Of a DNA stretch of 64,000 nucleotides, positions 1 to 10,391 are shown one piece after another. The stretch lies in assembly GCF_902362185.1 (NCBI RefSeq), contig NC_044507.1:13526544-13590543 (forward strand), given 5' to 3'. The translations under genes and the position numbers were made by a program. The stretch's first letter is position 1. The number at the start of each line of letters is the position of its first letter. The notes beneath the pieces were generated by a model that did not search any database, was not told the DNA's origin, and saw only the letters and a program-made list of their open reading frames with translations. Source of the DNA: Chanos chanos. Lineage: Eukaryota; Chordata; Actinopteri; Gonorynchiformes; Chanidae.

Positions 1-3000
1 GCATTTGGTAGACTACATTCTGCTGTCTTGGAGCCAGGAAAACTTCTTGCCAAAATAATCCAACTTCAGAGCGAAGTATGTTTCGAAAACTGAAACCCAG
101 AGACCAGTCAATTCATTTTGTTCTTCTGAATCACCTTAATAAGAATGCAATAACCAGCCAGTCAATTAAGAGACTGCCAAAGCAGGTATTCATCTTAGCA
201 GGTCGCAACAGCATCATTCTACAGGAAATTAAACTGATAGACCTACTTAAAAATGAAAGTTAGATGGCTGAGGTGAGGTACAGGAATATTGCTGTCTTGC
301 ATCAGTGAAAAACACAGCAGTGAAACTGTGTCAGCAGGGAGGGTGTACTCTGCTGCAGCACAGCTAGAAAAACTATTTGCCAAAATAAAATGCTACATGC
401 CACACTGCTACACTGGCTATTTCTCACAATGAATGGTGAGATCACTATTTCATTTTATTAATTCCACCCACTAAACGAATGCACGCTACTTTTTGCCCTA
501 TTGACAAGGCCATCTGCTTTGGTCTTGGTTTCCCTCCAGAGGCTATTACATTAGCACTGAACCAATATCTGCTAATATGGGAATCAATTGGGTTTCCACT
601 GACTGAGTGTAATTTTTTGAGAACTTGTGGTTCCTTTAAACCAAGCCTAGAAAAGCTACCAGTTACACTATTTACAGCTCACTAATTATAGTAAGTCTTT
701 GGTCAACGAAATGCCCAGTAAAAAAACTTCATACGCTGCAATGCTGCTGGAGTTGTGTGTTGGCCTGCTTCTGGCCTGTCTGATCTGGTGTGGTCTTCCA
801 TCCCTACGTTGCAACATCCGGTGCAAAGACCCTGAGCAAGAACCTCAGCAATATTGACAAAATTTCAAAAAATACCATGAGGCAATAATGAAATTCACCC
901 CCCTCATTCCTCACACTGCACTGCCATGGCTCAGTTGCACAGAGAAACAGACTGTTGTGTGTTTGCCCTCTCAAATCTATATTCATTCAAGCACAGGCAG
1001 CATGAATAAATAAATGTAAAGTACACGCAATATAATGTATTATTATTATATAATAAATATAATAGCAAACCAGCCAAATATAACACATAATATGCCATAA
1101 CAATACTCAGCAATAAAAACATTGCCAACAGACATAGCATGACCAGGATTGGGAACATCATGAATGGTTATCCTCATTTGACATTTGCTTGGCAGCTTTA
1201 AAGTCTATGTCCAAGTCAAGCTTACAGAGTATTTAATACAGCGCCTGGAAAACTTTGGCTTCATAGAATAACAATTCAAACTCAGTTTTATGTCTCTAGA
1301 CAATGACTTACTGTTTTGGCAAAATGACAAGGGACAGAGAGGTCAAGGTAACATGAGGGTATGTGTTTGACATTCTTTCTACTGGACAATCTGATAACCT
1401 CCACAGTCGTTTGAAACCCATCAACAATTCCAGTGGTGTGACCAAGGAACAGTTATCATAATGGTGAGGTCAACAACCTATAGCTCATGAAAGGAATCAT
1501 TGTTGCAGCTTTACATTTAGTTTCACAATCGACTTTGAGTAGAAGCGGTTCAATGTTTCAATGTTCAAATTAGTGGAGAAGTAATAATACAGGCAAACAC
1601 TTGCGCAAGGCACTGAGTCAAAAAGACAACTATGTTACAAGAGAGTAGAACTCATATGTACTTCAGCGGTTATACTCCACTAAAGGATTTATGGTTCTAC
1701 AGCTATACCACTAAGCTGATGTTGATGCTTTGAACATATGGCATTATTCAGAACAACAGTAATTATGAGTTATATTCTTTCAGCGCAAAATATAGGCCAA
1801 TCACACTCCAGTACACATGGCAGCCTTTATCTGTGGGCAACTGCCAATCCTGATACCAGTATCACTACACTTACAGACCAATCACAACAGGTGCAATTTA
1901 TCACATAAGCTTCCAATGAAACAGCAATACAGTGAAATACTGTCTTCATTTCCACTGCTGCATTAAGACAAGACCTATAATAAATGTGACAAATTTCCAA
2001 TAGACATCTGAATGAAAGACATTTGCAGTGAAAATGTTAAGCTTTTTACAGAAGTCAACAACCAGACTTTCCAGCACTGTTTTTTGTGTACAGTACAGAG
2101 CCAATACTGATCCAAGGAGATAAGGGAGATCTGAGACTGTCTGGGTGTTTTGAATAGAAATAAGGGATATTTGGGGCCAATTCTCCTCTTCCTTTGCTGG
2201 AATATAATGGAACAGCCATACATACCTGAACTATAACCACAGCTCTGAGCATTCTCTATACACAAAGTGGTATATAAAACAGAAAATGACATGTTTTTTG
2301 CAAGGAGCGGAAGAAGGAAGCAACAGCCTCAGCCAAAGAAAGGGGGAGGATATTTCTCATCTACTTATGACAGGCCAAGCCCAAGAGACTGAAATTCAGT
2401 CTTCTGACATAGATCTGCTGATTTAGAAATAGAGCCGATGCAATTCCTTAACTGTTGTTTCAATGAATCATAGGAGGAACTTTCTAAAAAAAAAAAACAA
2501 AAAAAACAGGAATACTCCTTTAATGTGAAGCCTGTTTAAAACTGAGACCAAACCACGGTGGATTTTGTGCTACTGAATAAATTTAATGAATAACTACGTA
2601 TGATCATTCCGTAGGAATTCAAACTGGATTCTAGAATCCGATACTGTATCTAGATTCAAAAACTACCTACTTAATGTTCTTGCCTTAGGCCCACCCAATG
2701 ACTCATGACGGAAAAATAGCGCAACATTATCACTTTCCAAAGACGCTACTTAAGTACGCATGTAACCTTTGACAATGGTAACTGCGGCTCTTAAAAAAAA
2801 AGCTATCGGCTACATTAAATGATCACAACATTACTGAAGTGACCCACCACGACTGTTATACATCGCCTCACTTACGCTTGTTAACATTAGAGGAAGGATA
2901 TTACTTGCCCATGTTATCAGAGAATGACTACTGTAACAACCTGTTCTATTAGGGTGATTACATTTAACAGCATACAGCTTAGTCCATATTCTACATGAAG

Positions 3001-3390
3001 TGGCATAGAAAATAACATTCATGTTCACTTAACGAGTTGGTGGATTGGTGCTGTGAGGTACAGTGATTAGCAACCTAACTTGCAGTCAGTTTGACTTTTA
3101 AGGACTCAAAATCACTGAGTGCAATAGCAAAATGGTTTGTTTATTTCGTGGACGTTACCCCAATACCAATAACTAACCATCTATGCATTCTTACTTTTCA
3201 CACCAAATACCTTGCTAACTTAGCCAGCTAACTAGCGAACGGACTGGCTGCTGATGGATGCTAACCGGCAGTATGCTAATTTCGGTGTCGTGAGCTCAAA
3301 GAATAATACAATACGCAAAGAGTATTGCTCGTCATGTATAAATATGATATATTTTAGAGAGGAAAAAGTTGACACTGTCTTTCAACTCAC
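1..3390 (-). other. tom1l2 intron 1 (3' part outside window)
   Basis: There is no exon-like coding sequence on either strand; all open frames are short and lack family resemblance. Two degenerate copies of a motif containing 'ttgccaaaataa' lie at about 24-58 and 351-389. The stretch has no obvious transposon ends, and I see nothing else with a recognisable function. Confidence 0.7.
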
Positions 3391-3442
3391 CAATGCACTG
3401 TCCAACAGGAGTGCTATACGGATTCCCCAGTAAGAACTCCAT
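3391..3442 (-). CDS. tom1l2: tom1l2 first coding exon (partial gene)
   Basis: Read on the minus strand from the ATG at 3442, the exon encodes MEFLLGNPYSTPVGQCI and ends at a clean GTGAGT donor (3390-3385). From memory this nearly matches the start of vertebrate TOM1L2 (MEFLLGNPFSTPVGQC); TOM1 starts MDFLLGNPF. TOM1L2 is a VHS-GAT adaptor that binds ubiquitinated cargo, clathrin and Tollip in endosomal sorting; these residues begin the VHS domain. The exon is 52 nt and ends in phase 1. No further VHS coding sequence appears in 1-3390, so the rest of the gene lies to the left of the window. It is head-to-head with drc3, as in human 17p11.2, which supports the call. Confidence 0.88.
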
Positions 3443-3804
3443 CTTGACAATAAACAATTCGCAAAGAGAAGCTGGAAGAGGCTGTACACAGAAGCCCCAC
3501 CCATGAAACTATTTGATTGGACGCTACAAATAGGATTTCTTCATGGGTTTGAAGTCGTTCGTGTCCATCAGATCTGACTAAAGTGAGGAGGTGTGTTTCT
3601 CAAATGATCAGCAGAGAGCATACAGTTAAAAGCTGTGTTAAAGTCTGTTCTGAAAGTAATAGTCTGTTCATTACTGAGGAGTTCCAGTGACATCTCAGAG
3701 TAACACTCGCAAATTCTCCCAGTCTCGCAGTTTTCAGGGTAATTTGATGTATTTAATTTTTAATTTTCAGAATTTAGATGAACAAACGTCTTCTTTATTT
3801 TCAT

Positions 3805-3815
3805 CCTCTCTCTCC

Positions 3816-3856
<41 letters not shown>
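3805..3856. repeat. (CT)n(CA)n microsatellite
   Basis: A compound dinucleotide tract: about 30 bp of CT followed directly by about 20 bp of CA, 43 bp upstream of the drc3 X-box. Confidence 0.95.
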
Positions 3857-3898
3857 TTCCTTGTCAGTAGAACGTAACCTAAAAAATGGGTCGACCAA

Positions 3899-3911
3899 GT
3901 TGCTAAGCAAC
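3899..3911. promoter_or_regulatory. RFX X-box upstream of drc3
   Basis: The sequence GTTGCTAAGCAAC is two perfect inverted half sites around one central A. It fits the RFX-family X-box consensus (GTNRCC-N0-3-RGYAAC), with T for C at the inner base of the left half. RFX2/RFX3 drive motile-cilium genes through such sites. It sits about 415 bp upstream of the start codon of drc3, a motile-axoneme gene, and probably closer to its transcription start given the likely UTR intron. Binding is inferred. Confidence 0.75.
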
Positions 3912-4325
3912 AGTGAGCGCGTCCATATGAAGCCACCCTCCTCATCGCTTGCTGTTTTCTAGTTTTCAGAAGGTATTTTTTACTCTTTTTGATAGGGTAT
4001 AACATTTATTGAAAGGATACTCTAAGATACTAGATAAGCGATACTAATTAATCTAAGAGCCCAGTCTGAGCTGAATAAGGTGAACTTTCTTAAATCGTTT
4101 GCTCTTTCAGTTCGCGTAGGGTTAGGGTACATTTACTGTCTTAACAGACTAGAACATCCTCTCGCAATAATTAAAGACAGCATCATAGCTAATCTTCATG
4201 ACAAACATAGTTAACCATGGTTTAAATGATTGCCAGGTAATATAGCTTCATTTAAGTGCTACGTCAACCATGCCATTTTCCTGCAGCATTTAATAAACAG
4301 GTTTTGGGCTTGGACATTGTGCAAA

Positions 4326-7300
4326 ATGAGCAGCCAATATGAAACTGCTACGGTCAGTGTTATTGATGAGGAGATGCTACAGAAGGCTGTGGAAGAGCAA
4401 GGCCCTAAAGGCCAAGCCGGACGCATAGCTAAGGAGGAGGGCGTCCAGTATAACGAACTCTTACAGCTACGTCTAGACTACAGGAGTAAGTGCTTATGAC
4501 CTGTAAACCATAATAAAAGATCATTTTGAAGATAGTTGTCATTAAGTTGACTAACACATATTTGGGTTGAATAATACATTCGTCTTGCCTTGTGTTAAGT
4601 GTACAGACACTTTGTGCTCTGTATGACAATTATGGATGAGCTCATGAATGCTAATGTTGAGACAACTGTTTACTCCAGCATCTATTGAATGTTCCATCTG
4701 ATTCGACTACTGTTTACACCTCAAATTAGTCTTCCGTACATTGTTATAATACATGTATGAAATTCTGCAGATATCCCGAGGATTGACCATTTATGGCAAT
4801 TCACTTCTCTTACTAAACTTCAGTTGGACAACAATGTAATTGAGAAAATTGAGGGATTAGAATGCCTCACAAATCTGATATGGTTGGGTGAGTAGAAGTA
4901 TTTAGTTTGAGCTTGAGAAATAAAATATTGTTGACAACATTATTGTTAATGATATGTAACATTTGAATACTGTTCTCCCAATGTTCAGATCTGTCATTCA
5001 ATAATATTGAGGTAATAGAAGGACTGAACAAACTTTTAAAACTCGAGGACCTGAGTTTGTCCAACAACCGCATTTCCATCATTGAGAACATGGACACCCT
5101 CCGAAATCTGCAAATTCTTTCTCTTGGAAACAACCTCATTGACAAGCTTGATAATGTAAGTACACTAATCATAGCTGAAATGTCAAATGATAAATGTTTA
5201 TAGGCGGTAATTCTTCAGCTGATACATGTTCTTGTACAGCTATACAGTACTGAGACACGTAAGCAGTAGTAGTTTCTGCTGTTCAGGTCAGCAATAGATT
5301 TAGATTTATCTTTCTAAATGATCATGATTTGAGATAAATAAATAGAAACGGGCATACATGATCTTCTTGTGGGTATCGGAACTTTAAAACACCTTGAAAT
5401 TGATGTGAAAAATTATTTACTGTGCTGTTCCCTTCCATTAGGTTATCTATCTGCGAAAATTTAGCAATTTGCGCACCCTTAACCTTGCTGGAAATCCAGT
5501 CTGCGACGAAGAAAACTATAAGCTTTTTGTCACTGCACATCTTCCAGACTTGGTTTACCTGGACTTCAGGCTATTGAATGAACAAACAGTGAGTGACATG
5601 GGGCTGGGGCCACAACGCTTAAAGACTTCCTTTATAGTCGTTAAGTTTTAGTCATTAAAGTCTATCATTATAACACCAGTGTGACTGACAATAGAATTTG
5701 CCCTTAGTCAGAGATGATCTAAATGATCTAATGCTTTATTATCCACCAGTGCATAATTACTTAGAGTAAAACCAAGGCTCTTAGCAACAGAACGAGTATT
5801 TACTTTGTCCTCTGGATTTTTCCATTTAAGCATCCAGTGAAGAAAGTTTGGGCAGAAGGCACAATATTTTTTGTGTTAGGCATGTGGTTTTACGCATTAA
5901 AAGATGCAGTCTCCACTTTAAGTCATTTATTACACTGTCCGTTCAATGATTTGGTATGCAGCGTGAGATGGCATATGCCAAGTACCAGTATGCAGTTGAG
6001 GAGATGCGACACAATGAGAGCCAGGAGCAGAAAGCCGTAGAAGAAGAGCAAAGAAAAGAAGCAGAGCTGCAGTTGCACAAGGTAACCTTCAGAAGAATCA
6101 TTCAGTGTTTATAGCAAAATATTACCATGGCTTTAAGACCTGGGCCAAGGCCTAATTTAATGAAGTCATTTGTCTGTCCCTATTGTAGTGGTTATCTTAC
6201 GATTGCTAAGGAGCAAATGTACTTCGATCGAACAAAAATTGTTATTGACTGGACAAAATAATTGTAATACACCAATCACTAGTTTTGGTTTTTGTTTGTG
6301 CAAATACCGATAAAGCCAACCAAGACACTGATTTTTAATTTGTGGGTGCACATATGACTTTGTTTATAATCTCATCATGACTCCTATCCCCATGTTTTTC
6401 TATCAGACTGTCATTCAGAATTCACTGATATATCCCTGGCAATTATGTCATTTACTGTGACCTCTTTTACAGGATGCCTTTGTGGAATTCTTGAATGGGC
6501 CACATCTGTTTGACAGCATGTTTGCAGATGATGCTGAAGCAGCCAAATTAGCTTACATTCCTGGAGTGGCTACACTGCTGGAGTAGTATCCTTACCCTAT
6601 ATATCAAAATCTTTCAGTGCACAGTAGATCACAACTTCATATTCCCTCTTAATGACAGTGCTCAGAACTAGGCATGACAAACAGTCAGTTTGCATGCACA
6701 ACAGCAAAATAATTGGGAATTTGTCATATCACATTAAATCCTCTTTTGGGACAAATCAACCTACTTAACAAATATAACATGTAACATATGCCTGACTCTG
6801 TTAAACAGTCGTGACTACTCGTGGATTTGGTGTAGCGAATGATTCTAAAACCAGACAATCACAATAAATGGATGCATGTTTCCACTTAACATTGTGTGCA
6901 GTTACCAGAGCCAGCTGGTGGAATTGTGTATGCAAGTGTTTGAAGCTGGGTTAACCCAGCATGGACGGAGAGCAGCAGAGGTCCAGTGCTTCCAGGATTG
7001 TTCTCGTGAGGCTGTGTCTGACAACCAGCAAAGAGCAGCACAGAGAGCAGCTGAGTTTGAGAGATCCAGGAGAGAGGTGAAATTACCCTCTGTTGCTTTT
7101 AACTCTTGGACCTTGGGAATTTATACTTCATTCAGTCAGCGCACATGACATAATGCTCTTGAGTGTATCCTGTATACAGTTATGTAAAACATGCACAGGT
7201 TACTCCCAGAATTCACCACGAATGGCACACATTTCATGGAATTAACCTTTGTAATAGGCTAAACTTAAAGCATTATGTAATATCAACTTTCCAGGCCATA

Positions 7301-9423
7301 TTACATTGTCATGTTAAAAACCTGGCATAACTCATTCAAGGTGTATGAAAATTGCCCAGTATTTCTGACCAACATTAAGTCCAGAGATTAGTAGTGAAGC
7401 TTCTGGATATAAAGCTTTGCTAACCCTTCATTTAAGTAAAGGTTTTGCCAGGTGTCATCTGTATAGAGTACCCTTACCAATCATAGAATTTCCAGATATT
7501 CAGCATTAGTCTCCTCTGTGACACTGAGCCACATGTAGTGTATGTACAGTATAGATGACTGCCTGTATGTCCTTGAGTACACAGATGATGGCAGAGATAC
7601 AGCAGACTACAGATAGCAAGTTCCTGAAGTCCCAGATAAACCAGTACATGGATGAGATCAACACGCTCTATGAATCCCTCATGACCATGGAGCTACAGCT
7701 AGTGGATCAACTAGAGGTAAAAGGAGGATCAGCAAGGAAAAGGCTTTGGCAACATGATTATAAATGTCTAAATTAATTAATTTAGGCCCAATTCCAAATG
7801 CCCAATTACCAATGTGTTAGACAAATAATCACACCTAAGACAGACTGAAGCCATTGACTCAATTATAATTTTTCGTGAAGAACTTTTAAAGGATAACGGT
7901 AAATAAAAATTTTGTTAAATGTTGAATAACACCATAGAATACACACATTTTGCAGCATATGTGATGTCCCTCACTGTACTATACTTCTTTTTAAAGGAGA
8001 TTATAAAAGAATTTGAAAGGAACATTTCAGACATGGTTGGAGAGTTCATCGAAGTCGTGCAAGGGATATATCCTTTCATTAGCAATCATTTGCATTAGTG
8101 GCACATACTTACTTTACATATATATAATACTGCGCATTGACTGGTGAGCCTTCCTTAGCTAAGTCTCACATTTGCCCAGTGTCGGGACCTTGAGAACCAT
8201 CACCATGAGAAAATACTGGAGATCGCCGTGGCAACATTGGAGAGAGTGGCCAAGAATGAGCTGGACGATGACATGCCTGATGATGTCCGCATGGTCAGTG
8301 ACATGAAATAAGCAAATGGTTAAATCACTTTTACCAACACCTTTTAAAATAAATAACTCTAATGAATCATGTTCAAATTGAAGTGCTGATTTCTATTCTT
8401 AGAGTGATTTTCCTCTAGTTTTTTGGGCCTAGTCTCACACAACTGAAAAAGTAGCACAAGACTAGTAGCTTCTGTTACAGTTTCATTAATGTTACTGGAT
8501 TATATATGGATGATATGGATTATATATATGTATGTATGTATGTATATACATATGTATGTATGTATGTATTAGAGAGACTGTAGTAATTATAGCATTTTAT
8601 CACATTGCTGTTATTTGTTTAAGGTGATTTATGTCCCCTGACATGTTTTTGCCACTGCTCCGTGCTCCCTGTAGCTCTTTGTAGATAAGGACACTGTGAT
8701 CAATGCAGTCAGCGCTTCCCACGACACCCACCTGGGGAAGATTGACAACAGGGAAGATGAGCTGGTGACACGGATAAACAGCTGGATGAGTGCACTATTG
8801 AATTCAGTATGAAAGACCACAAAATTTCATTTTATATTTCATGTGACAAAATAATTCTGTTATGATAATTCTGATAATTACTAGTACTTATTATAAATAG
8901 TTTACTAAATAGAATAAAATATCTTTGTGAAGAGCTTTATTCAGATGAAGTAATAGTGTTTTCGTGTACATTTGGCTCAATGACTGTTCCATTGTGTCAT
9001 GGAACACTAAGTGAAAATTGGTGGCATCAGTAACTTTTCTGCATTATTGATATCATATTAAGATTGTCACACTGGAATTGCTACAGTTTAAGTCCATAGT
9101 TATACGGGAGCCTTATCATAAGATAACCACTCAGATTTACTATAGCACTTGGCCTTTATGGATCATTAATTTGATTAATCATGGTTGCAGACATGCTATG
9201 TTAGGACTTTGGACTTAACTGGAAATTTGTGTGTTGTACAGGTATGGAGACTTGTTTCTGAGGTAGCTTAATTATTTATTCTACTATGTTGAGTTTCTTA
9301 TATTCTGTTTTTTTCCCTTAACAGATACATGAAGAAGAGGTGAAGAGGAATCGCAAGCGCATTGCAGAGATTGATCATTACATTTCTTATGTGAAAGAGC
9401 AGCTGAATGATCTGAGCCTATAA
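4326..9423 (+). CDS. drc3: Dynein regulatory complex subunit 3 (LRRC48)
   Basis: Twelve exons join in frame to 518 aa (human about 523): 4326-4485, 4771-4887, 4989-5155, 5442-5588, 5962-6081, 6473-6585, 6902-7076, 7585-7716, 7997-8067, 8170-8293, 8675-8806, 9325-9423. The product follows human DRC3 throughout: [20 protein letters not shown] near the N-terminus, then leucine-rich repeats (about residues 45-180, e.g. [29 protein letters not shown]), an LRR cap, and a long charged coiled coil containing [12 protein letters not shown] and [19 protein letters not shown]3 is a scaffold of the nexin-dynein regulatory complex that tunes dynein arms in motile cilia. The start chosen is MSSQYE; an upstream in-frame extension lies before a probable UTR acceptor. 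Introns 6 and 9 have U12-type signals. The exact start of exon 8 is the least certain boundary. Confidence 0.95.
6586..6901 (+). other. drc3: drc3 intron 6: U12-type GT-AG intron
   Basis: The donor is GTATCCTTA, matching the U12 5' splice consensus RTATCCTTT at eight of nine bases, and the exon ends in TA so that TA+T makes Tyr. ACTTAAC (6884-6890) fits the U12 branch consensus TTCCTTAAC in its CTTAAC core and sits 12-13 nt before the AG at 6900-6901, the short spacing typical of minor introns. No polypyrimidine tract separates branch and acceptor. Confidence 0.8.
8068..8169 (+). other. drc3: drc3 intron 9: U12-type AT-AC intron
   Basis: This 102-nt intron starts ATATCCTTT, a perfect U12 donor, and ends CAC. 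TTCCTTAGC at 8151-8159 is one base from the U12 branch consensus and ends 10 nt before the AC terminus. Splicing here gives [18 protein letters not shown], aligning with human [23 protein letters not shown] alternative (GTGCAA donor at 8057 to the AG at 8178-8179) stays in frame but drops VQGIFAQ, which the family conserves as VQ-x3-AQ. Confidence 0.88.
8519..8570. repeat. (TATG)n/(TA)n microsatellite in drc3 intron 10
   Basis: An alternating TATA/TATG tetranucleotide tract, partly palindromic around a central 'tatatacata'. Confidence 0.9.
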
Positions 9424-9562
9424 GACACCAGTGAGAAAAAAGTGCTCAAGCTCAGGCTAGGGCCCAGAGCATCGTATTTGGAATGTGTTTAATATAAACA
9501 AGATATTTCTGATCATCTACACTGATTTTTAGTTTATGACTATATATTCCCAATGTTTTACT

Positions 9563-9568
9563 ATTAAA
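9563..9568 (+). terminator. drc3 polyadenylation signal (ATTAAA)
   Basis: ATTAAA about 140 bp after the drc3 stop codon is the only close match to a poly(A) signal before the gid4 promoter. Confidence 0.55.
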
Positions 9569-10391
9569 CTGTTTTGATATGCTTTAGCACTCATCTTTTA
9601 AGTCATTCGTCAGCCCTGGGAGGTGTTCGGATCCAATGCCACAATTCTGCCATCTACAGACAAGGAACAGTTGTTGCACAATATGTAAATAAGAGAGAGA
9701 GATAGAGAGAGGTGCTTATTTTAAGCTTACACTGCTTATTTTTAGGGTTGTGGTGAGTGGGACAAAGTGCAGTTTAACAGATTTTGGCTCATTGCTTCTT
9801 TGAATTCTTCACCAAGAAATATTGGGATTTTGTATTGAAGGATGAAGACTTATTCAGGTTAAGCTGTATTTTGATTCAGAACACAGTTTATGACTAGCTT
9901 GGTCCTTGTCAGAGAATCTGCTATATCTTTGATAGTGAGTATGGCTGTGAGCCGAATGAACACTCAAGAAGTTTCAGGAAGATTTCATGCCCATTATATG
10001 CTCTTAGCAGGTGTGATAATAAACATACCAAGGGTACCAGTACATATATTACGCTGCATTAGTCAAAACAGCACAAGGGCCAATCTGCAAACCTACAAGG
10101 TACAACAAGTCCCGTCAGGCATTTTGAAAAATAAACCAATAAACATTCTGTTTTACAGAGGTGTGACTCTCTCCACCCAATCAGAGGAGATGTTGCTGAC
10201 TTTCGTGACGCAGTATCGAGGTCCCTAGCTTAGATGCAGAGGGACCTAACGCGCGTCCTGAGGGAGCGAGGGGAGGACTTGCAAACTGACAAACTATACC
10301 GTCAGTGCTCCCCTTTCTCTTCTCCCGTAATAATTTGTGAGTGACGTGTTGCCATTTGCGGTGAGGGTACAAACCTGCAGGAGCATTCAAC
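9569..10391. promoter_or_regulatory. drc3-gid4 intergenic region and gid4 promoter
   Basis: This is non-coding sequence between the tandem genes. It contains a CTCF-like motif on the minus strand (9647-9660, TCTGTAGATGGCAG) and a CCAAT box (CCAATCA, 10177-10183) about 210 bp upstream of the gid4 ATG, in moderately GC-rich sequence. No exon of atpaf2, which separates these genes in human, could be recognised here. Confidence 0.6.

Larger units (their letters stand above)
3443..4325. promoter_or_regulatory. tom1l2-drc3 divergent promoter region
   Basis: This 0.88-kb gap separates the start codons of the divergent genes tom1l2 and drc3. It holds an inverted CCAAT box (TGATTGG, 3514-3520) about 75 bp upstream of the tom1l2 ATG, a (CT)n(CA)n microsatellite (3805-3856) and a perfect palindromic X-box (3899-3911). 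A polypyrimidine-AG acceptor ending at 4286 suggests a 5' UTR intron in drc3. Confidence 0.6.

Noticed and set aside
8057-8180. GT-AG alternative for drc3 intron 9
   Set aside because: The GTGCAA donor is weak and the junction deletes seven residues (VQGIFAQ), including positions conserved in DRC3; the AT-AC solution has perfect U12 signals.
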